The notes below the pieces were generated by a model. The model was not told where the DNA came from, did no database searches, and saw only the letters and a list, made by a program, of their open reading frames with translations. A DNA stretch of 64,000 nt from Rhynochetos jubatus (taxonomy: Eukaryota; Chordata; Aves; Eurypygiformes; Rhynochetidae), in contig CM050650.1 in assembly GCA_027574665.1 (NCBI GenBank), positions 99,483,086 to 99,547,085 of the forward strand. Reading direction: 5' to 3'. Numbering within the stretch: the first letter of the stretch is position 1; each line of letters starts with the position of its first letter. A program made the position numbers and the translations under genes. Positions 27,701 to 39,440 of this stretch are shown here, piece by piece.

Positions 27701-30700
27701 GGTTTTCTGTGCAGGTGATGCACTGTCAGCCAGAGAGACAGAGTTTCCAACTGAGTTTCAAAGAAATTAATTCACAATTCTTTGTTGAGGTTAAAGGAAG
27801 TGGTCAGCTGCTGCTCTTTTCACCCTGGGGCATTTTACCTACCAGGCTGACCAGTTTCTGACAATGGAGTGGAACTTTCCTGGGCTTGTAACTAAGTCCA
27901 GACTGTGGACTTAGTCTCATAAAATCAGTATTTCTCCTGTGCCAAATTAGAAGTGCAAAGCTACAAGAATATCTCCAAGAACCTCGTGTTAGAATTATTG
28001 AATATTAGCATAACAAAGCGTTTTTCTTCCCCAAAACTTGTTCTCGGAAGTGGCCAACCCCATTTTTCACTAAAACTTTCCAAAACAATCCAGCCTGAGG
28101 CAGAGACGAGGCATGGAAAATATAAGATCCAGCAGTTAAGGGCTGACAAAGTAATAAACAACTGAAAGTAGGGCTTTATGATGGAAAGTGTTAGGGAACT
28201 TTAACTCTAGATGTCATTGCCAGCTTTGCTTATAATAAATGTGTCAGTAGCAATATGAAAAGATGTGTGCAGTAAGTTAAAGGAATGTTGTATTAACCTA
28301 TTTTATGCAGCATGTCTGCCCACAGATTGCTTGCATCTCAATATGTTTCAGGAGGCAGGGACTTCCCCCCCCACCCGAATGTATTAATTTTCTAACTAAA
28401 TGAACTGGGAAATTATAGAGTTTAATGTAACAGTGACACCCTGTGGTCATTCGTGACCGAGTTTACTCTGAAAGGTAGCGGTTTCTTTTGTGATGCATTA
28501 ATCTTTAGCAAGACCAGAGAGAAAAAGAAACAAGAAGGAAACATAGTTAACTTTCAGGGTTTTCCACAGAGAGATGTTATTCCATTTTAATGGCATCTAT
28601 GTAGAAATATATGCTTCTAATTGCTCAAATACCAAAATAATATTTATTTATATACAGTTGCCTCATTGAAATAAAGGAGAGTGACAAGCCTTGATTTTAG
28701 AGAAGTTGGTAATGCAACTCACAGGAGGGCCTCTGGGCACAGCCACTTTACAAAGCATTGCTGGTATAGTTATTTCTATGGTTGTCTATATCTCTGTAGG
28801 GAAAGTTTTCCCTGATGGCACACCAAGTAGAGGTGTGTAGCAGACTGATGCCAGAGAGACACGGTAGTACCACACCACGCCAAGAGTGCCAGCTAGGCAG
28901 GATGAAACTGTTAGAATTATTAGTCTGGTGCTGCTTTCAGTGTGGACAGTCTGATTTAACACATGTAGGTCCTCCTTTTAATTCTTCCTCCTTTCCTCCT
29001 CCCTTCCTTAAACAAATAATCAACTAATATACTGATATCTTGTCATATCTATGTGCACCTATCTTTAAGGCACTGTGGTACTGAACTTTACAATGCTGTG
29101 GCCCCCAAACTTTCTGGGACAACAAATCTTCTCCTATTTAATACCTATTTTATGCATATCTGGGATCCTTGATATTGTGGTTTCAAAATCTCACCATTTA
29201 AAAAAATCCCAATTTATGAGACACCTGGCTTATAGTTTCCAGTTCATACCTCATGCATCCTTGGTGTTACTGATGCTGATCTTGCCATTTTTAAGGGATG
29301 GACAAAGTTAATTTTCTGTTGGACGAAGCCAGGTTTAAAGATCAGTAAGGAAGGAGACTGACCATCCCAACAAGAAATTATGGGGAGGTAGTAAAGCAAA
29401 CTGAGAAACATGAAGCATTTATTATTCACCAGCAATAATGGTTTCCTGTTAAAACTGGCTATTTGACAAAGGTGATGAATTTAATTCCTTGCTTTCTCAT
29501 TAGGGAATTACAAAGTTAGCATGGGACAGGAGCAAAAAGTCTTCTGCCTTCTCTAGAGAGTTGAGCTAAAGCTAGCCAAAGCTAAAGTTTGGAAGGCGTT
29601 CAGGAACCACTGTCAGGAATTTAGTGATTATCAAAGCTCCGCAAATGTCAAAAAAGATTGGAGCACTGAAGTTGTCCTGGAAGCCAAGCCATTGTTCACC
29701 CCCACGCACGTCCATACATAAGCAGCTCAGTGAGTGCTTGTCTAGGCCATATCCTACGAAATAGCTGCAGTGCAACTTCTCATGAATCTCAGCACAATTT
29801 AGTGCTTGTCAGGCAGTAATAACGAAACTGTGGGCTTTTTAAAGATCTCATATTGACAGTGAATGTTCTGCAGGCTCAGATTGTTGAAAGGGTTGAAACT
29901 CATTATCTCCTTTAAAAGCCTGACAAATATTGGACATGTGATTAAGGAAGAGGCCTAGTTTTACACGTTATGTCAATTTTTAGCTTTTCTTTTAGAGTCC
30001 CTCATGCTTTTAATGGCTGCAAAAGCAAAACAGCTTCATAGCTGCTCAAACTTGCAGAGAAGTTATTTATTAGCTGCTATTTCAGACTCTGTGCTTGGAC
30101 TGGCTGGGCTGTAATATTAACCTCCAAATTAGTTAGTAGTGCTGCTGAAGGATGTTTTCCAACATCTGTTTTTAGCACTGTTAGAATGGAGCTTGGAGTA
30201 TGGATTATTTAAGAACTTTTTGAATGGTGCCACACTGGAGATGAACTGCAGTGATTCTGCACACAAATCAAGAAAACATAGTTTGTGCCCATAACACATG
30301 CAAGAGCAGACAGATGCATCTGAGCCTGCTGCTGAAATAGCAGTATGTTACAGTAGACATCTTATCAGAAGTGTTGTGAAGAGAACTTCAAAGGACAATA
30401 TCTTAAAGGCAGACACCCACTCATATTAAGAGCACTGGTTTGAAGACATGTCAGATTTGGAGGTCAGTCAGAGCTGCTGTGTTACACCATCTCAAGACCT
30501 TGTCTACAACTGGCTGAATGTTAAAATGGCAAATCCATCCGGATGCAGATACTATTTATTATAGAGACATCAACATGTTCATACACTGTTTCTGGGAAGT
30601 AATGGTTTAAGTGTCCTGTACTAGGATGAAAGCTGCCATACCAAGGGTGTTACCAGTGTAAAGCTGTGACTACAGGTGACACTTTGTCACCAAATACAAT

Positions 30701-33700
30701 TTAGTTGATATTTTTCCCATTTTTGCACAAAGACAAGCATTTCATGAAATAATTTCTTGGGGATAGAAAGTGAATGCAACTAAAGCTGTTTCTGAGTCTG
30801 TTGATCTTGGGAATTTAACAGCCGTGATGTATCTCAGCATATAATTTGCCTATAACTTTCATCCTCATGTAAAAGTTACTGAAAATAAGTATATCTAGAA
30901 GAATGCTCTAGCAGTTACGACATAACCTCACAGCTGGCAGGAAACTCCATGTAGGACACTTTCTTCTACCTTTTCATCCCTGAAACAGTCATTTCTGATG
31001 GAAACCTTAAAATCAGCCTGAAAGAACAGGCATGGTAATGGGATGCATGCTTGTATCATAACAGCGCTTCTAAACGATAGAAGCGCTATCATTTTCTCTC
31101 CCCCAGACCTTCTCCGTACCCTGAGTCTTTCCACTAAGAGGCCTTAGGTGTGTTTTCTGCAGGGACACTAGCAAGGCCAACAGCTGCCACTGTGGAGCTT
31201 GAAGCAATGACTTCCAGAGAAAATGTATGAATCTTAACAGCTAGTGCAAAAAGAGACAGAATTTCCAGTTGAAAGCTGTCATAAATGCATATCCTTTGCG
31301 TATTGGACACAGATGTGTTATATAACACATTTTCTGACCGGTGGGTTACACAAACAAAGTGTGTGACAAGTGACTGAAATGTGAAACATGTACTTTGGTG
31401 ATTCACTCCATAATTCACAGATTAGTGTACTTTAAAGTACAATATCCCTTCTTAGAGGGTCTCATTGTGTGAGCAATATTAAACAGTACTGTTTTGCCTG
31501 TCACAGTTATGCACCTCAGCTCCTTTGAGGTCTTTATTACAGGCTTTGAGCAGCTACCTAGCTCAAGATAATGTTTCCTGCCTGAGAGTAGGACCTGGGA
31601 CAATGCTTCATTGGATTATTCTTTATTGTTGCCCTTCAGAAATGTTGGAACTTCAAAGCGCCTGTTAGACCAATGATAAAACAATGGCGAGCACTGTTAA
31701 AACTGGAAACAAATACAATAAAACCTTAGGGAGGTTTATTTCAGAACTGAACAAAACCACTGATGGGTGTATTTTGAACAGGAACTTAGCAACTGCAACA
31801 TGCAGGACGTCTTCTTTTGCCTATCTTGCCAGCTAGTTGTATTCATGACTGTGAAGGAGAAACTCAGGCTCCCAGCCTAGCCCACAGGGACAGGTAAGTC
31901 CCTCAGAAGAAAAGCAACAGAAATCAGCTCATTGTGCAGTCAGGCCTCTAAGCTGATCTTACTGACTTGCAAATGTGAGTAACAGGCATGGCTTAACCTC
32001 TGAATTGCTTTGGACCCAAAGTCAAAGTTGGAGTATTGAAACCTTACCTGTGCACAGGAACTCCTGTCCTGAATTTGAGCTGTGATCGCACCCTGATTCA
32101 GTCTGCCTGACAGCTAAGTTTCTGGTGTAGGTCTGCCTGTATTAGCCCTACGGGGAGGAGAACCCTCTAGTGTGCTTAAGGTGGAGAGAAGCTGGTGTCT
32201 TTGAAGATCTGACGACCTCTCTGCCTAGTATCATTGCCTGCCTCTGATTATCTCTAGAGCCTAAATGCCTCCAAAGGCATCTAATCTTCTTCAGTGGGAA
32301 GTCTGAAGAGCTTTTTCTAACAAAGGAGATCCAGTGTCCTGGATCACATACCTAACATGATAAACCAGAAAAAAATGCTTCCCAATTTCACCTTTATTTT
32401 AAAATCTAATCACAGAAAGAAGAAGGTGAAAGAGCTTACTAAACAAGTCAGTTTAAATCACGGACTCAGTTCCTTTCCCTCCCTGACCAATCTCCCAGGG
32501 AAGGCTATATCCCATAGGAAATTTAATATTATACATTGGGCAGAGTTGGTAACTGGTTTTCTATTCTTTTTCGTGACTATGCTGAGAGAGGATCAGGAGA
32601 GAGAAGGACCAATAGGAAGAAAATAAAAATCAGAGGATTATGAATTTCTGACAACTGGCTATTTTTTTGAGTTTTAATTTAAATGAGAAAACTTAATGTG
32701 CATCACATGCACGTTTAAATATTATTCAAAGATTGGAAACTATATCTATGGAGAAATTCCATAATATCCAAACTATTCAGTTATTCCCAGCATGTTATAA
32801 ATTAGGCTTTTGAATTCTGCTTCAGGACTGTGCCAGGGTGTGAAATTTGCTGTTTTGGGGGTTGTGTTGTCTTTTGGACTGGTGAATATGATAAACGGTG
32901 GGTTAGACTCATAAAGTTTTTTATGTGGTTATTTCCAGTTGATATGAACTTATGAACTCTTTAACAGATCTACCATAATTTAACTCTTTCTTATATTGTG
33001 GTGTTCAATTTGGGTAAAAATACCTTGTAGTCTTCCTCTAAAACAAGTACAAAAATATTATTTACGTGGTGGTTTCATTATCTTTAATAAAGAGGAAGGA
33101 AAAGAAAATGAGAAGAGTGAAAATGCTAAGAGAAAGGTTCTTTGTGAAAGAGTAGCCATTAATATAAAACACATTTTAGAGGGTAGATGACCCAGAATCT
33201 TTTGGATGACTAATCTGATGCAAATATTAAGATTTCCAGCTTGCAAAGACTTACACATATGCTTAAAATTGCACATCTGAATAAATGCATTGATTGTATT
33301 TGGTTGTATGCAAGCCTTTGCAGGAATAGATGCAGGCTACTTAAAACCATGTAGAGAGATAAAGAGAGAAAAGGCGTAAAATTCTATTTGGTTCTAAACC
33401 AGCAACCATCTTATCTGCCAAAATCACATGTAATGGACCATTAGTTCTCTGTTCCACATCCTGTGTTTGAAGAGTTTTACCTTATAAAGACGTCAAAACT
33501 AATGTTGTTATAAGGAATTTCCTCTGAGAAACTCATCCATTTGTGGAGAAATGTGTATTTTACCCATGGTTACTAATATGCATAGCCTGCTATTTATGAT
33601 TAATTATAAATAATACTCCATGCTGATGTTGCATTTTTGTGTTGTTATCTTCCAGATGGGAGTTTCTGTAGTGGATTCATCGGTTGCAGGACTGGGTGGT

Positions 33701-36700
33701 TGTCCCTATGCAAAAGGGGCTACTGGAAATGTAGCCACAGAGGATGTGATATACATGCTTAATGGTCTGGGGATCAATACAGTAAGATATTTTTACTTTC
33801 TAAGTAAGACTTTAAGGAAAACAAAAATATTTTTCTAGAAAACATGGTACATACCTGAGAATTACTTTTGCTGTACAATAAAAAATTGGGAGCAAACAGT
33901 TTTTGCAAACTCGGTGCTTTAACATGGCTTGACACATAACATGAATGATGTTGCCTTTGCTAGCAATTAAGAATAGAACTGGTTTGTGTATTTGACAGGA
34001 ATTTGAATAACCCCCCTCTCCCTATCTGGAGCTATGAGTAGCTCAGTAGCAATTGCTTTGAGTCATTGCTCTGCCTTAGTAACAACAAAAAAGCTACTAC
34101 TGTAGACATTGCCCCAGAATGCTGATCTGATCTACAGGGCTAAGACTGAGTGGACCTCAGCTTCTTTTCACAGAGTTTTGTATTTGGTTCATAGTGCAAC
34201 AAATTAATATAACTTGTCAGTTTTTCTGGCTTCAAAGTAGAGAAAAATGTTGGTGTTTGGAGCCCAGACACAGGACATTGCTATTTCTCAGGTATTCACT
34301 TAATAGATTTTAAAATTGTACAAAATCTGTAACTGGCTAGCAGGCTTCACAGCCATTTTTATTTTCAGCCCTGTTCTTGGAGGAGAGGGCAAAGCAGCTT
34401 ATCTGCAGTGAACTGTGCTTTAATAAACCTTACCAGTGAGCATCCACGCTTCAAGAGCACATATTTAGTATCCCTGGCTTGTTTGGAATGTTAATTATTA
34501 TGTATTCCTGGAACTAAGTAATGCCACCTTCTCCAAAGAATGTGCTCTTTGGTCTTTCTGCTGTCATCATTGTTCTGGAAATGTGGCCTAACGAGTTCGT
34601 TACTAACTCTAGCAATACAGTGACTTTACCTGCAACTTAGACGTAGAATTTGAGAGTCATGCTCAAAGAGGAACACGTAAAGAGCTGCCAAAACTGCAAC
34701 ATGTGTGGTTTGTATTTAAACTACTGCAGAAAGAAACTGAAAAACCTGATGTCTGAAATACAATGATCTGAGTTATTGGGGAGTTTATTACTTGCCTGTT
34801 GGCTGTAGTTCAGTGTGGCACGCATGCCAACGGAGTTCCTTGACATAAAAGGATCATGGAACTTGTTTCTGAATTGTACATCTCCTGGGCACTGTTACAT
34901 CATACTCAGAACCTTACAGAGTTCACTGTAATGTTTATCTGCTTTTGTGTGCTTCTTAGGGAGTTCTGGGTAGATGTCAGATACTTGTTTAGAAAAGGTT
35001 TAATCCTAAGTGTCCATTGTCTGAGTGGACTCTGTTTTGAAGTGTTTATATCTGCTCTGAGGTATCTTTTTTCATGAAGAAGATGTTTGTGCCTTTGAAA
35101 CAACACACTTCTTTGGAATAAGGGGGAGAAATCATGCATTTCACTTTACACTGCTGTGCACGTTAGACTTAGGCTTTCAGAATAGTCTTTCCTTGGATGA
35201 AATACCCATTGACTTTTCCAACTGACTCATAGCAAAAGGAATAAATTAAATAAAAATAGCCTGATTAAATGAAATATAACTTGTTCCAGGCTTCTTGATA
35301 AGATTTATTAATCTGTTAATAATCTGGTGTCCAAGCAGGAATCCAGTTTGTCCTAAAGGTTGATACCAAATCGTATGGAGATATGAATCTCATCATCAAA
35401 CATTTAATTCTCCTTTTTTTAAAAAATAATTTTAGATTATGCAACAGCAAAACAAAAGGCTTTGCTTCTTGACCCTTTTCTGGCCCATTAACAAAAGAGT
35501 GGTTTACTGGATGAGAGACACAGACCCTCGAAATTATTACCTTAATATATGAGTTTTGGTCATTGCAGTGTTGGTTGGTTTTGGTACCTTTGACAATTAT
35601 GTAAAATCATTATTGTAAAAATCTATTAATATAACCCTTTTTGTGTAATGGCACAAAATGAAATTACAATTACGAATGCCATCCATTTGAATGGAGTGCT
35701 TTCCCATGTTTCTCTCAGCTATACACTAAAGCTTTCATTTTGTTGTCTGAAGTCACTCAAAGTGGCAGCCAAAGGATGGACAGTACTGGATGGTATTTAA
35801 GTGTACATTATTGAGTTCAGATTCACTAGATAGATCAAAATTATGATGCTCATTCTACACTGTGGTGGATTGACCCTGACTGGATGTCAGGTGCCCACCA
35901 AAGCAGCTCTGTTACTGCCCTCCTCAGCTGGACAGGGCACAGAAAATATAACAGAAAGCTCATGGGCTGAGATAAGGACAGGGAGAGGTCATTCACCAGT
36001 TACTGTCATGGGCAAAACAGACTTAACTTGAGGAAAATTAATTTATTACCAATCAAATCAACGTAAAAGAGAACTAAACCCAAATCTTAAAACACCTTCC
36101 CCTGACCACTCCCTTTTTTCCTGGGCTCAACTTCACTCCTGATTTCTCTACCTCCTCCCCCTGAGCAGCACAGGGGGATTGGAAATGGAGGTTGTGGTCA
36201 GTTCATCACACGATGTCTCTGCTGCTCCTTCCTCAGGGGAGACAACTCCTCACACTCTGCCCCTGCTGCAGCATGGGGCCCTCCCACGGGAGACAGTCCT
36301 CCATGAACTTCTCCAACCTGAGTCCTTCCCAGGGGCTGCTGTTATTCACTAACTGCTCCAGCATGGGTCCCTCCCATGGGATGCAGTCCTTCAGGAGCAG
36401 CCTGCTCCAGCATGGGTCCCCCTGGGGTTGCAAGTCCTGCAGCAAACCTGCTCCAGACTGGGCTCCCCTCTCCATATAAAGCCTCCTTCGTGGGAATGTG
36501 GGGTCTTCCCCGGGCTGCAGGGGTGTCTCTGGTGCCCAATGACCCTCCACGGCTGCAGGGCACTGTCAGCCTCACCATGGTCTGCACCATGGGCTGCTGA
36601 GGAATCTCTGCTCCGGCACCTGGAGCACCTCCTACACCTCCTTCTCCACTGACCTGGGGGTCTGCAGAGTTATTTCATATATCACCCTCTCTCTCAGGCT

Positions 36701-39230
36701 GCAATTTATCTTAAGATTTTGTTTTTCCTTTCTTAAGTATGTTATCCCAGAGGTGCTACCACCATCACTGATGTGCTCAGCCTTGGCCAGCAGCAGGTCT
36801 GTCTTGGAGCTGGTTGGTACCGGCTCTGTCGTACACAGGAGAAGCTTCTGGCAGTTTCTCACAGAAGCCACCCGTGTGGCTCCCTTGTTTTTCAGAACAT
36901 GTAACCAGCAAGTGACATGTGAAATGAATCTCCAGCAGGATAAATGTGAAATAATTTTCTAGCAAAGCCCATCTACAAAGAGATTTATTGGTTGTATGAT
37001 GGTAATGGATAGATAATTATGCCATAGATCATTAATGCTTATGAAACTTCATAGGGAGACATGTACTTTCTATAAATACAGTTTCTATACAGTTCCTATG
37101 TAATTACAGTAATAGTAGTTGTGCTTATGATGCCCTCAGAGTGCTTGGCAAACACTAAGCATTTCTAAGAAGCAACTAAGTACTGTTAACCTCACATTAC
37201 TGACACCGAAACGGAAGCTCAGATAGATAATAGATTTGGTATTTATGAATGCTGAATGAGAACTGATTAATTGAAGTCAATGGGAGTTAAAGGACTTTGC
37301 CTTCTGGCAGAAGCTTTTCTGACTTCAGGCATTTATCCAAGTTCATAGATACTATTGGACATAGTCTTTGTGTTTCATGGTTTCATCCCTTAGTGTCAAG
37401 CAATAATTCTGGATATATGTAGTGGTTACCAAGTACACTTAACTACATTTCTGAGTATCTTCAGAAGACATATTATTTCGACTCATCAACCTTACAGACA
37501 CGTCACTACTCTTGCCATGCCCATCTGTGAGTTGTGCTGTGAATGCTGGGTTTGTGCCCTCATGGTAACGCTCTTTGGTTCATGACACTTGCATAGCAAA
37601 GCCAGTGTAAAAGGCAGAGATGCTTGTATTCCATTTAATGAATGCGAACTGTGAACATACGTTTCTTATCAACACATATCACATTATACAGTATTACAGT
37701 GCTGAAAATGTGAACTTTGTCTAGTTTGGGGTTTTTATTTTGCCATCTTCCATAATCTTAACTACCAAGTATATCTCTGGTGGTATGTTTCTTATTTATT
37801 TCTTCCTGGTAAAAAAGAAAGATGCTCTGAAAATGTTTTAGATTTCATTACACAAAATAGCACTCTACAAACTAAAGCCTAAGTAGTGACCAATAAAGGA
37901 TAAACAGAATGAGCTGAAATCACCTTTGTTATAACTGTATTAAAATGAGGCAGTTATAAAAAGATGGTTTTCAACAATATGTTTTAGATGGTGTTAAATA
38001 CTGGAGCTGATTGGAAACTTTGAAACTTTTTTTTTTTTTTTCAAATTAAGCATGGTTTTGAGTACATTTCCGTGAAGTAATTTCTATTCTTATTAACATT
38101 TTTAGCCAATTCCAAGAACGTAAAAGGCAAAGTTTACTGTAGAACATGAAAATAAGTGCTAGATCTAATTAACGGATTAAGCATCTAAATTAGGGTTTGG
38201 TCTGAACTTTAGTCCATAAATCTGGAAGTATGAAAGTGTATTTCTGGTGCAATACATCTTGTACTCTTTAGTGTTGAGTGACACACTTATCCTGGTTTTA
38301 TGTGACTGCTTAGTGTATTGGTAGCTCAAAGTCCCCTTTCACATCCCTTCTACAGGAGCTTTACTGGCTTCTAAATTCTAATTTTTGGAGCAAGTGCTTA
38401 GATCACTTATATGATCTAACTCTAAAACTTCTACTGTACGTGAGTAATCCAGGAGACAAATAATGAAGTATTTTTTTCCTCTTTAGTGGTCTGATTCCAT
38501 TTTAGCAGTCAAACAGTACTGGTATGTATCTTAGGTTACTTAAAAAACTCAAGGAACATTTTTTAGCGCAGACAGAACAAGCAGCTGTAATTCTTTTTCT
38601 CAGTTGTGCTAGCAATGTAATTTGTTATCTTGCATTGAAAGGAACTTCTTTAAGAGAACGCAGGATCATGTTTTTCACTGAATTCATTTGCTAATAAAAG
38701 TGTGTTTCCTCCATTTTCCTGAGCAGCAAATGGGATACTTATAAGCATGAATATTTTTAGTGTTGGGTGATAATAAATACAGCACATATGTAGACACTGT
38801 ATTTTTCTTCCAACTTCTAGTTGTTATACCCGTTCTTTATTCCAGATTATTTTGAGTCTGCAAGATATTAGTGGAGTATTCAGTTCATTACTTTTAGGAT
38901 AAGAAATCACCCTCAAAGTGGTAAAGCCTTCCAAACAAATGGAAGCTCTGACTTTTGTGTACATCCCTCTAACTCTGCTGATCTCCATTACTGACCTATG
39001 ACATGAATTAGGACCTTTGTTTGCAAAAATTAGACCTGGAAGGAAAAAACCTGGAGTTTAAAAGCATTTTCAACATATACATTTATGTTGCTTAACACTT
39101 TTCACTTCTTTTTTAGGGAGCAAATCTTTATAGAGTGATGGAAGCTGGAAACTTCATCTGTACAGCTTTGAACAAGAAAACAAACTCAAAGGTTGCACAA
39201 GCTTCCTTCAATACTGGAACTATCAATTAA
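3692..39230 (+). CDS. HMGCLL1: HMGCLL1, 3-hydroxy-3-methylglutaryl-CoA lyase-like 1, 3' part (exons joined 3692-3755, 8181-8369, 33656-33781, 39117-39230)
   Basis: This is the C-terminal part of an HMG-CoA lyase of the DRE-TIM metallolyase family, which splits HMG-CoA into acetoacetate and acetyl-CoA. Four exons bounded by AG and GT join in one frame to give 163 codons and a TAA stop. Seen in the translation: GCPYEG, the [10 protein letters not shown] loop with the Asp equivalent to human HMGCL Asp204, the metal-binding HCHDTYGQ (His233/His235), and the signature [12 protein letters not shown] with catalytic Cys266 and Asn275, followed by ATED with Glu279. The paralogue is HMGCLL1 rather than HMGCL because the last exon reads [13 protein letters not shown] and ends ASFNTGTIN, lacking the Cys-Lys-Leu peroxisomal end and C-terminal cysteine of HMGCL. 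HMGCLL1 is known as a cytosolic/ER-associated isozyme. The barrel's N-terminal half, with the Arg41/Asp42 equivalents, is encoded upstream of the window. The gene is convergent with GFRAL. Confidence 0.95.
3756..8180 (+). other. HMGCLL1: HMGCLL1 intron, 4.4 kb
   Basis: Intronic DNA between the 64 bp and 189 bp exons. AT-rich, with a few short A or T runs. No coding exon, RNA gene or recognisable repeat was found in it. Confidence 0.75.
8181..8369 (+). CDS. HMGCLL1: HMGCLL1 exon with [10 protein letters not shown] and the metal-binding HCHDTYGQ
   Basis: The acceptor is ttccaatcag and the donor is gtaact. The exon is 189 bp, phase 0 at both ends, 63 codons, the same size as exon 7 of HMGCL. 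It starts [17 protein letters not shown] and ends [10 protein letters not shown]. It contains the Asp of GDTIG and both metal-ligand histidines of HCHDTYGQ, so the active-site core is intact. Confidence 0.96.
11796..12076 (+). mobile_element. CR1 LINE 3' end
   Basis: Truncated CR1 copy on the + strand. It runs from ggacaaggggtaatgggtt through gtggatgccccatccctgg, aggctggatgaggctttgag and tggaactagatgatctttaa to the tail attctgtgattctgtgat. This is the end of ORF2 plus the short 3' UTR and the octamer tail characteristic of CR1 in birds. It is 5'-truncated, as most CR1 copies are. A few indels break the frame. Confidence 0.92.
12790..12803 (+). repeat. Poly-T run
   Basis: An uninterrupted run of T at the start of a pyrimidine-rich block in the large HMGCLL1 intron. 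Confidence 0.6.
15360..15660 (+). mobile_element. Decayed CR1-type reverse-transcriptase fragment
   Basis: In the + frames, [13 protein letters not shown] at about 15475 resembles the DFSKAFDTVSHSIL catalytic-region motif of CR1-like LINEs. It is followed by [16 protein letters not shown], resembling NWLNGRKQRVVINGT, and by ttcaagctggaaagcacc, which in another frame reads SSWKAP as in the CR1 SSW-pVtSGVPQG segment. The spacing and order are right. Catalytic aspartates are lost, and frame shifts show that it is an old copy. Confidence 0.5.
16035..16090 (+). repeat. 28 bp tandem duplication (2 copies)
   Basis: The segment beginning tgtcagcaaactaaaagagc occurs at 16035 and again at 16063, nearly identical over the whole 28 bp period. 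Intronic. Confidence 0.85.
16911..16951 (+). repeat. Short degenerate repeat of CACTATTA/CACTGT units
   Basis: Successive units gttacactattacactatg then tcacactgtcacactattac form a low-complexity tract of about 8 to 9 bp period. Confidence 0.55.
17763..17797 (+). repeat. 18 bp tandem duplication
   Basis: ccatcctctaagtgtcc is present twice, at 17763 and 17781, separated by one base. Confidence 0.8.
18036..18091 (+). repeat. 31 bp period tandem duplication
   Basis: A 25-base segment starting tttcaaagaatatcctttat is repeated exactly at 18036-18060 and 18067-18091, suggesting a recent local duplication. Confidence 0.85.
24001..24056 (+). repeat. 19 bp AT-rich tandem repeat (3 copies)
   Basis: Units of catatatagtatatatttt begin at 24001, 24020 and 24039. 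The third copy is degenerate. It is an AT-rich, self-complementary microsatellite-like tract. Confidence 0.8.
25106..25218 (+). mobile_element. Short CR1 LINE 3' end
   Basis: Severely 5'-truncated CR1 on the + strand, beginning near gacttgagcaacctggtcta. It continues ggaactagatgatctttatg and gtcccttccaacccaaacca, and ends with tail units attctgtg, attctatg, gttctgtgat. Confidence 0.9.
33656..33781 (+). CDS. HMGCLL1: HMGCLL1 exon with the catalytic-cysteine signature
   Basis: The acceptor is gttatcttccag and the donor is gtaaga. The exon is 126 bp, phase 0, 42 codons, matching exon 8 of HMGCL. It runs from [19 protein letters not shown] to LNGLGINT and holds the HMG-CoA lyase signature: the active-site Cys in GGCPYA, the metal-ligand Asn in GATGN, and the Glu of ATED. 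No damaging change is seen. The upstream intron is about 25.3 kb. Confidence 0.96.
35861..36890 (-). mobile_element. Endogenous retrovirus LTR, probably solo and 5'-truncated
   Basis: A sharply bounded GC-rich block in AT-rich intron DNA. The + strand edge tgtggtggattgaccctgac is the reverse complement of an LTR end in CA. On the - strand, an AATAAA (ggtaataaattaatt, near 36045) would serve as the LTR polyadenylation signal close to its 3' end. The centre has degenerate repeats of a unit containing ctgctccagcatgggtccc. The whole matches my memory of the TguLTR5 group of avian ERV LTRs. The other end (near 36880-36910) is decayed, and no target duplication was found. No gag, pol or env sequence is adjacent. 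Confidence 0.6.
36330..36425 (+). repeat. Internal degenerate repeats of the LTR
   Basis: The motif tgctccagcatgggtccc is seen twice (near 36355 and 36403), and earlier relatives (gcatggggccctcccacggg) repeat with a period of roughly 50 to 60 bp. Part of the LTR. Confidence 0.6.
39117..39230 (+). CDS. HMGCLL1: HMGCLL1 last coding exon with stop
   Basis: The acceptor is cacttcttttttag. The reading starts [21 protein letters not shown], continues [16 protein letters not shown] and stops at TAA (39228-39230). Compared with HMGCL, the CKL end is replaced by a longer non-peroxisomal tail, which is the main reason for calling the HMGCLL1 paralogue. 37 codons plus stop. Confidence 0.95.
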   Translation, partial: GANLYRVMEAGNFICTALNKKTNSKVAQASFNTGTIN

Positions 39231-39440
39231 ATGGATTTTACTGCAGCTTAATTATATTTGTCATATACCTTGACCAAGGACATTTATATCAAGAAAACAA
39301 ATATAAGAAAACCATTTCAGCAAAGAACCAAAATAGAACCCATATATAACTTTTATTATGGGAAGAGTTATTGTACTGTACTGTCATGTCAAGAATTGTC
39401 AGCTTTGTAAGAAATAAATGACTGTAGTACAGAACCCTGT
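39231..39440 (+). other. HMGCLL1: HMGCLL1 3' UTR (proximal part, end approximate)
   Basis: Noncoding sequence directly after the TAA stop. The first canonical polyadenylation hexamer lies about 180 bases on, so the short form would end near 39435. Further AATAAA-like hexamers occur downstream, so a longer UTR is possible. The end is an inference. Confidence 0.55.
39413..39418 (+). promoter_or_regulatory. Candidate polyadenylation signal AATAAA of HMGCLL1
   Basis: AATAAA in the context gaaataaatgactg, followed within about 30 bases by moderately T/GT-rich sequence (cctgtgcttactaatgt). It is the first canonical hexamer after the stop. Confidence 0.5.

Larger units (their letters stand above)
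8370..33655 (+). other. HMGCLL1: HMGCLL1 intron, 25.3 kb
   Basis: Large intron between the HCHDTYGQ exon and the catalytic-Cys exon. It holds two CR1 3' ends, a decayed reverse-transcriptase relic and several short tandem duplications, listed separately. Outside these I see no coding exon or RNA gene. Reading frames of up to 157 codons here have no recognisable homology. Confidence 0.75.
33782..39116 (+). other. HMGCLL1: HMGCLL1 last intron, 5.3 kb
   Basis: Intronic. It contains the LTR at about 35861-36890, and nothing else was recognised. Reading frames near 36190-36650 are accidental frames of the GC-rich LTR. Confidence 0.75.

Noticed and set aside
36192..36652. Several overlapping frames on both strands
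   Set aside because: They fall within the GC-rich LTR, where stops are rare by composition.
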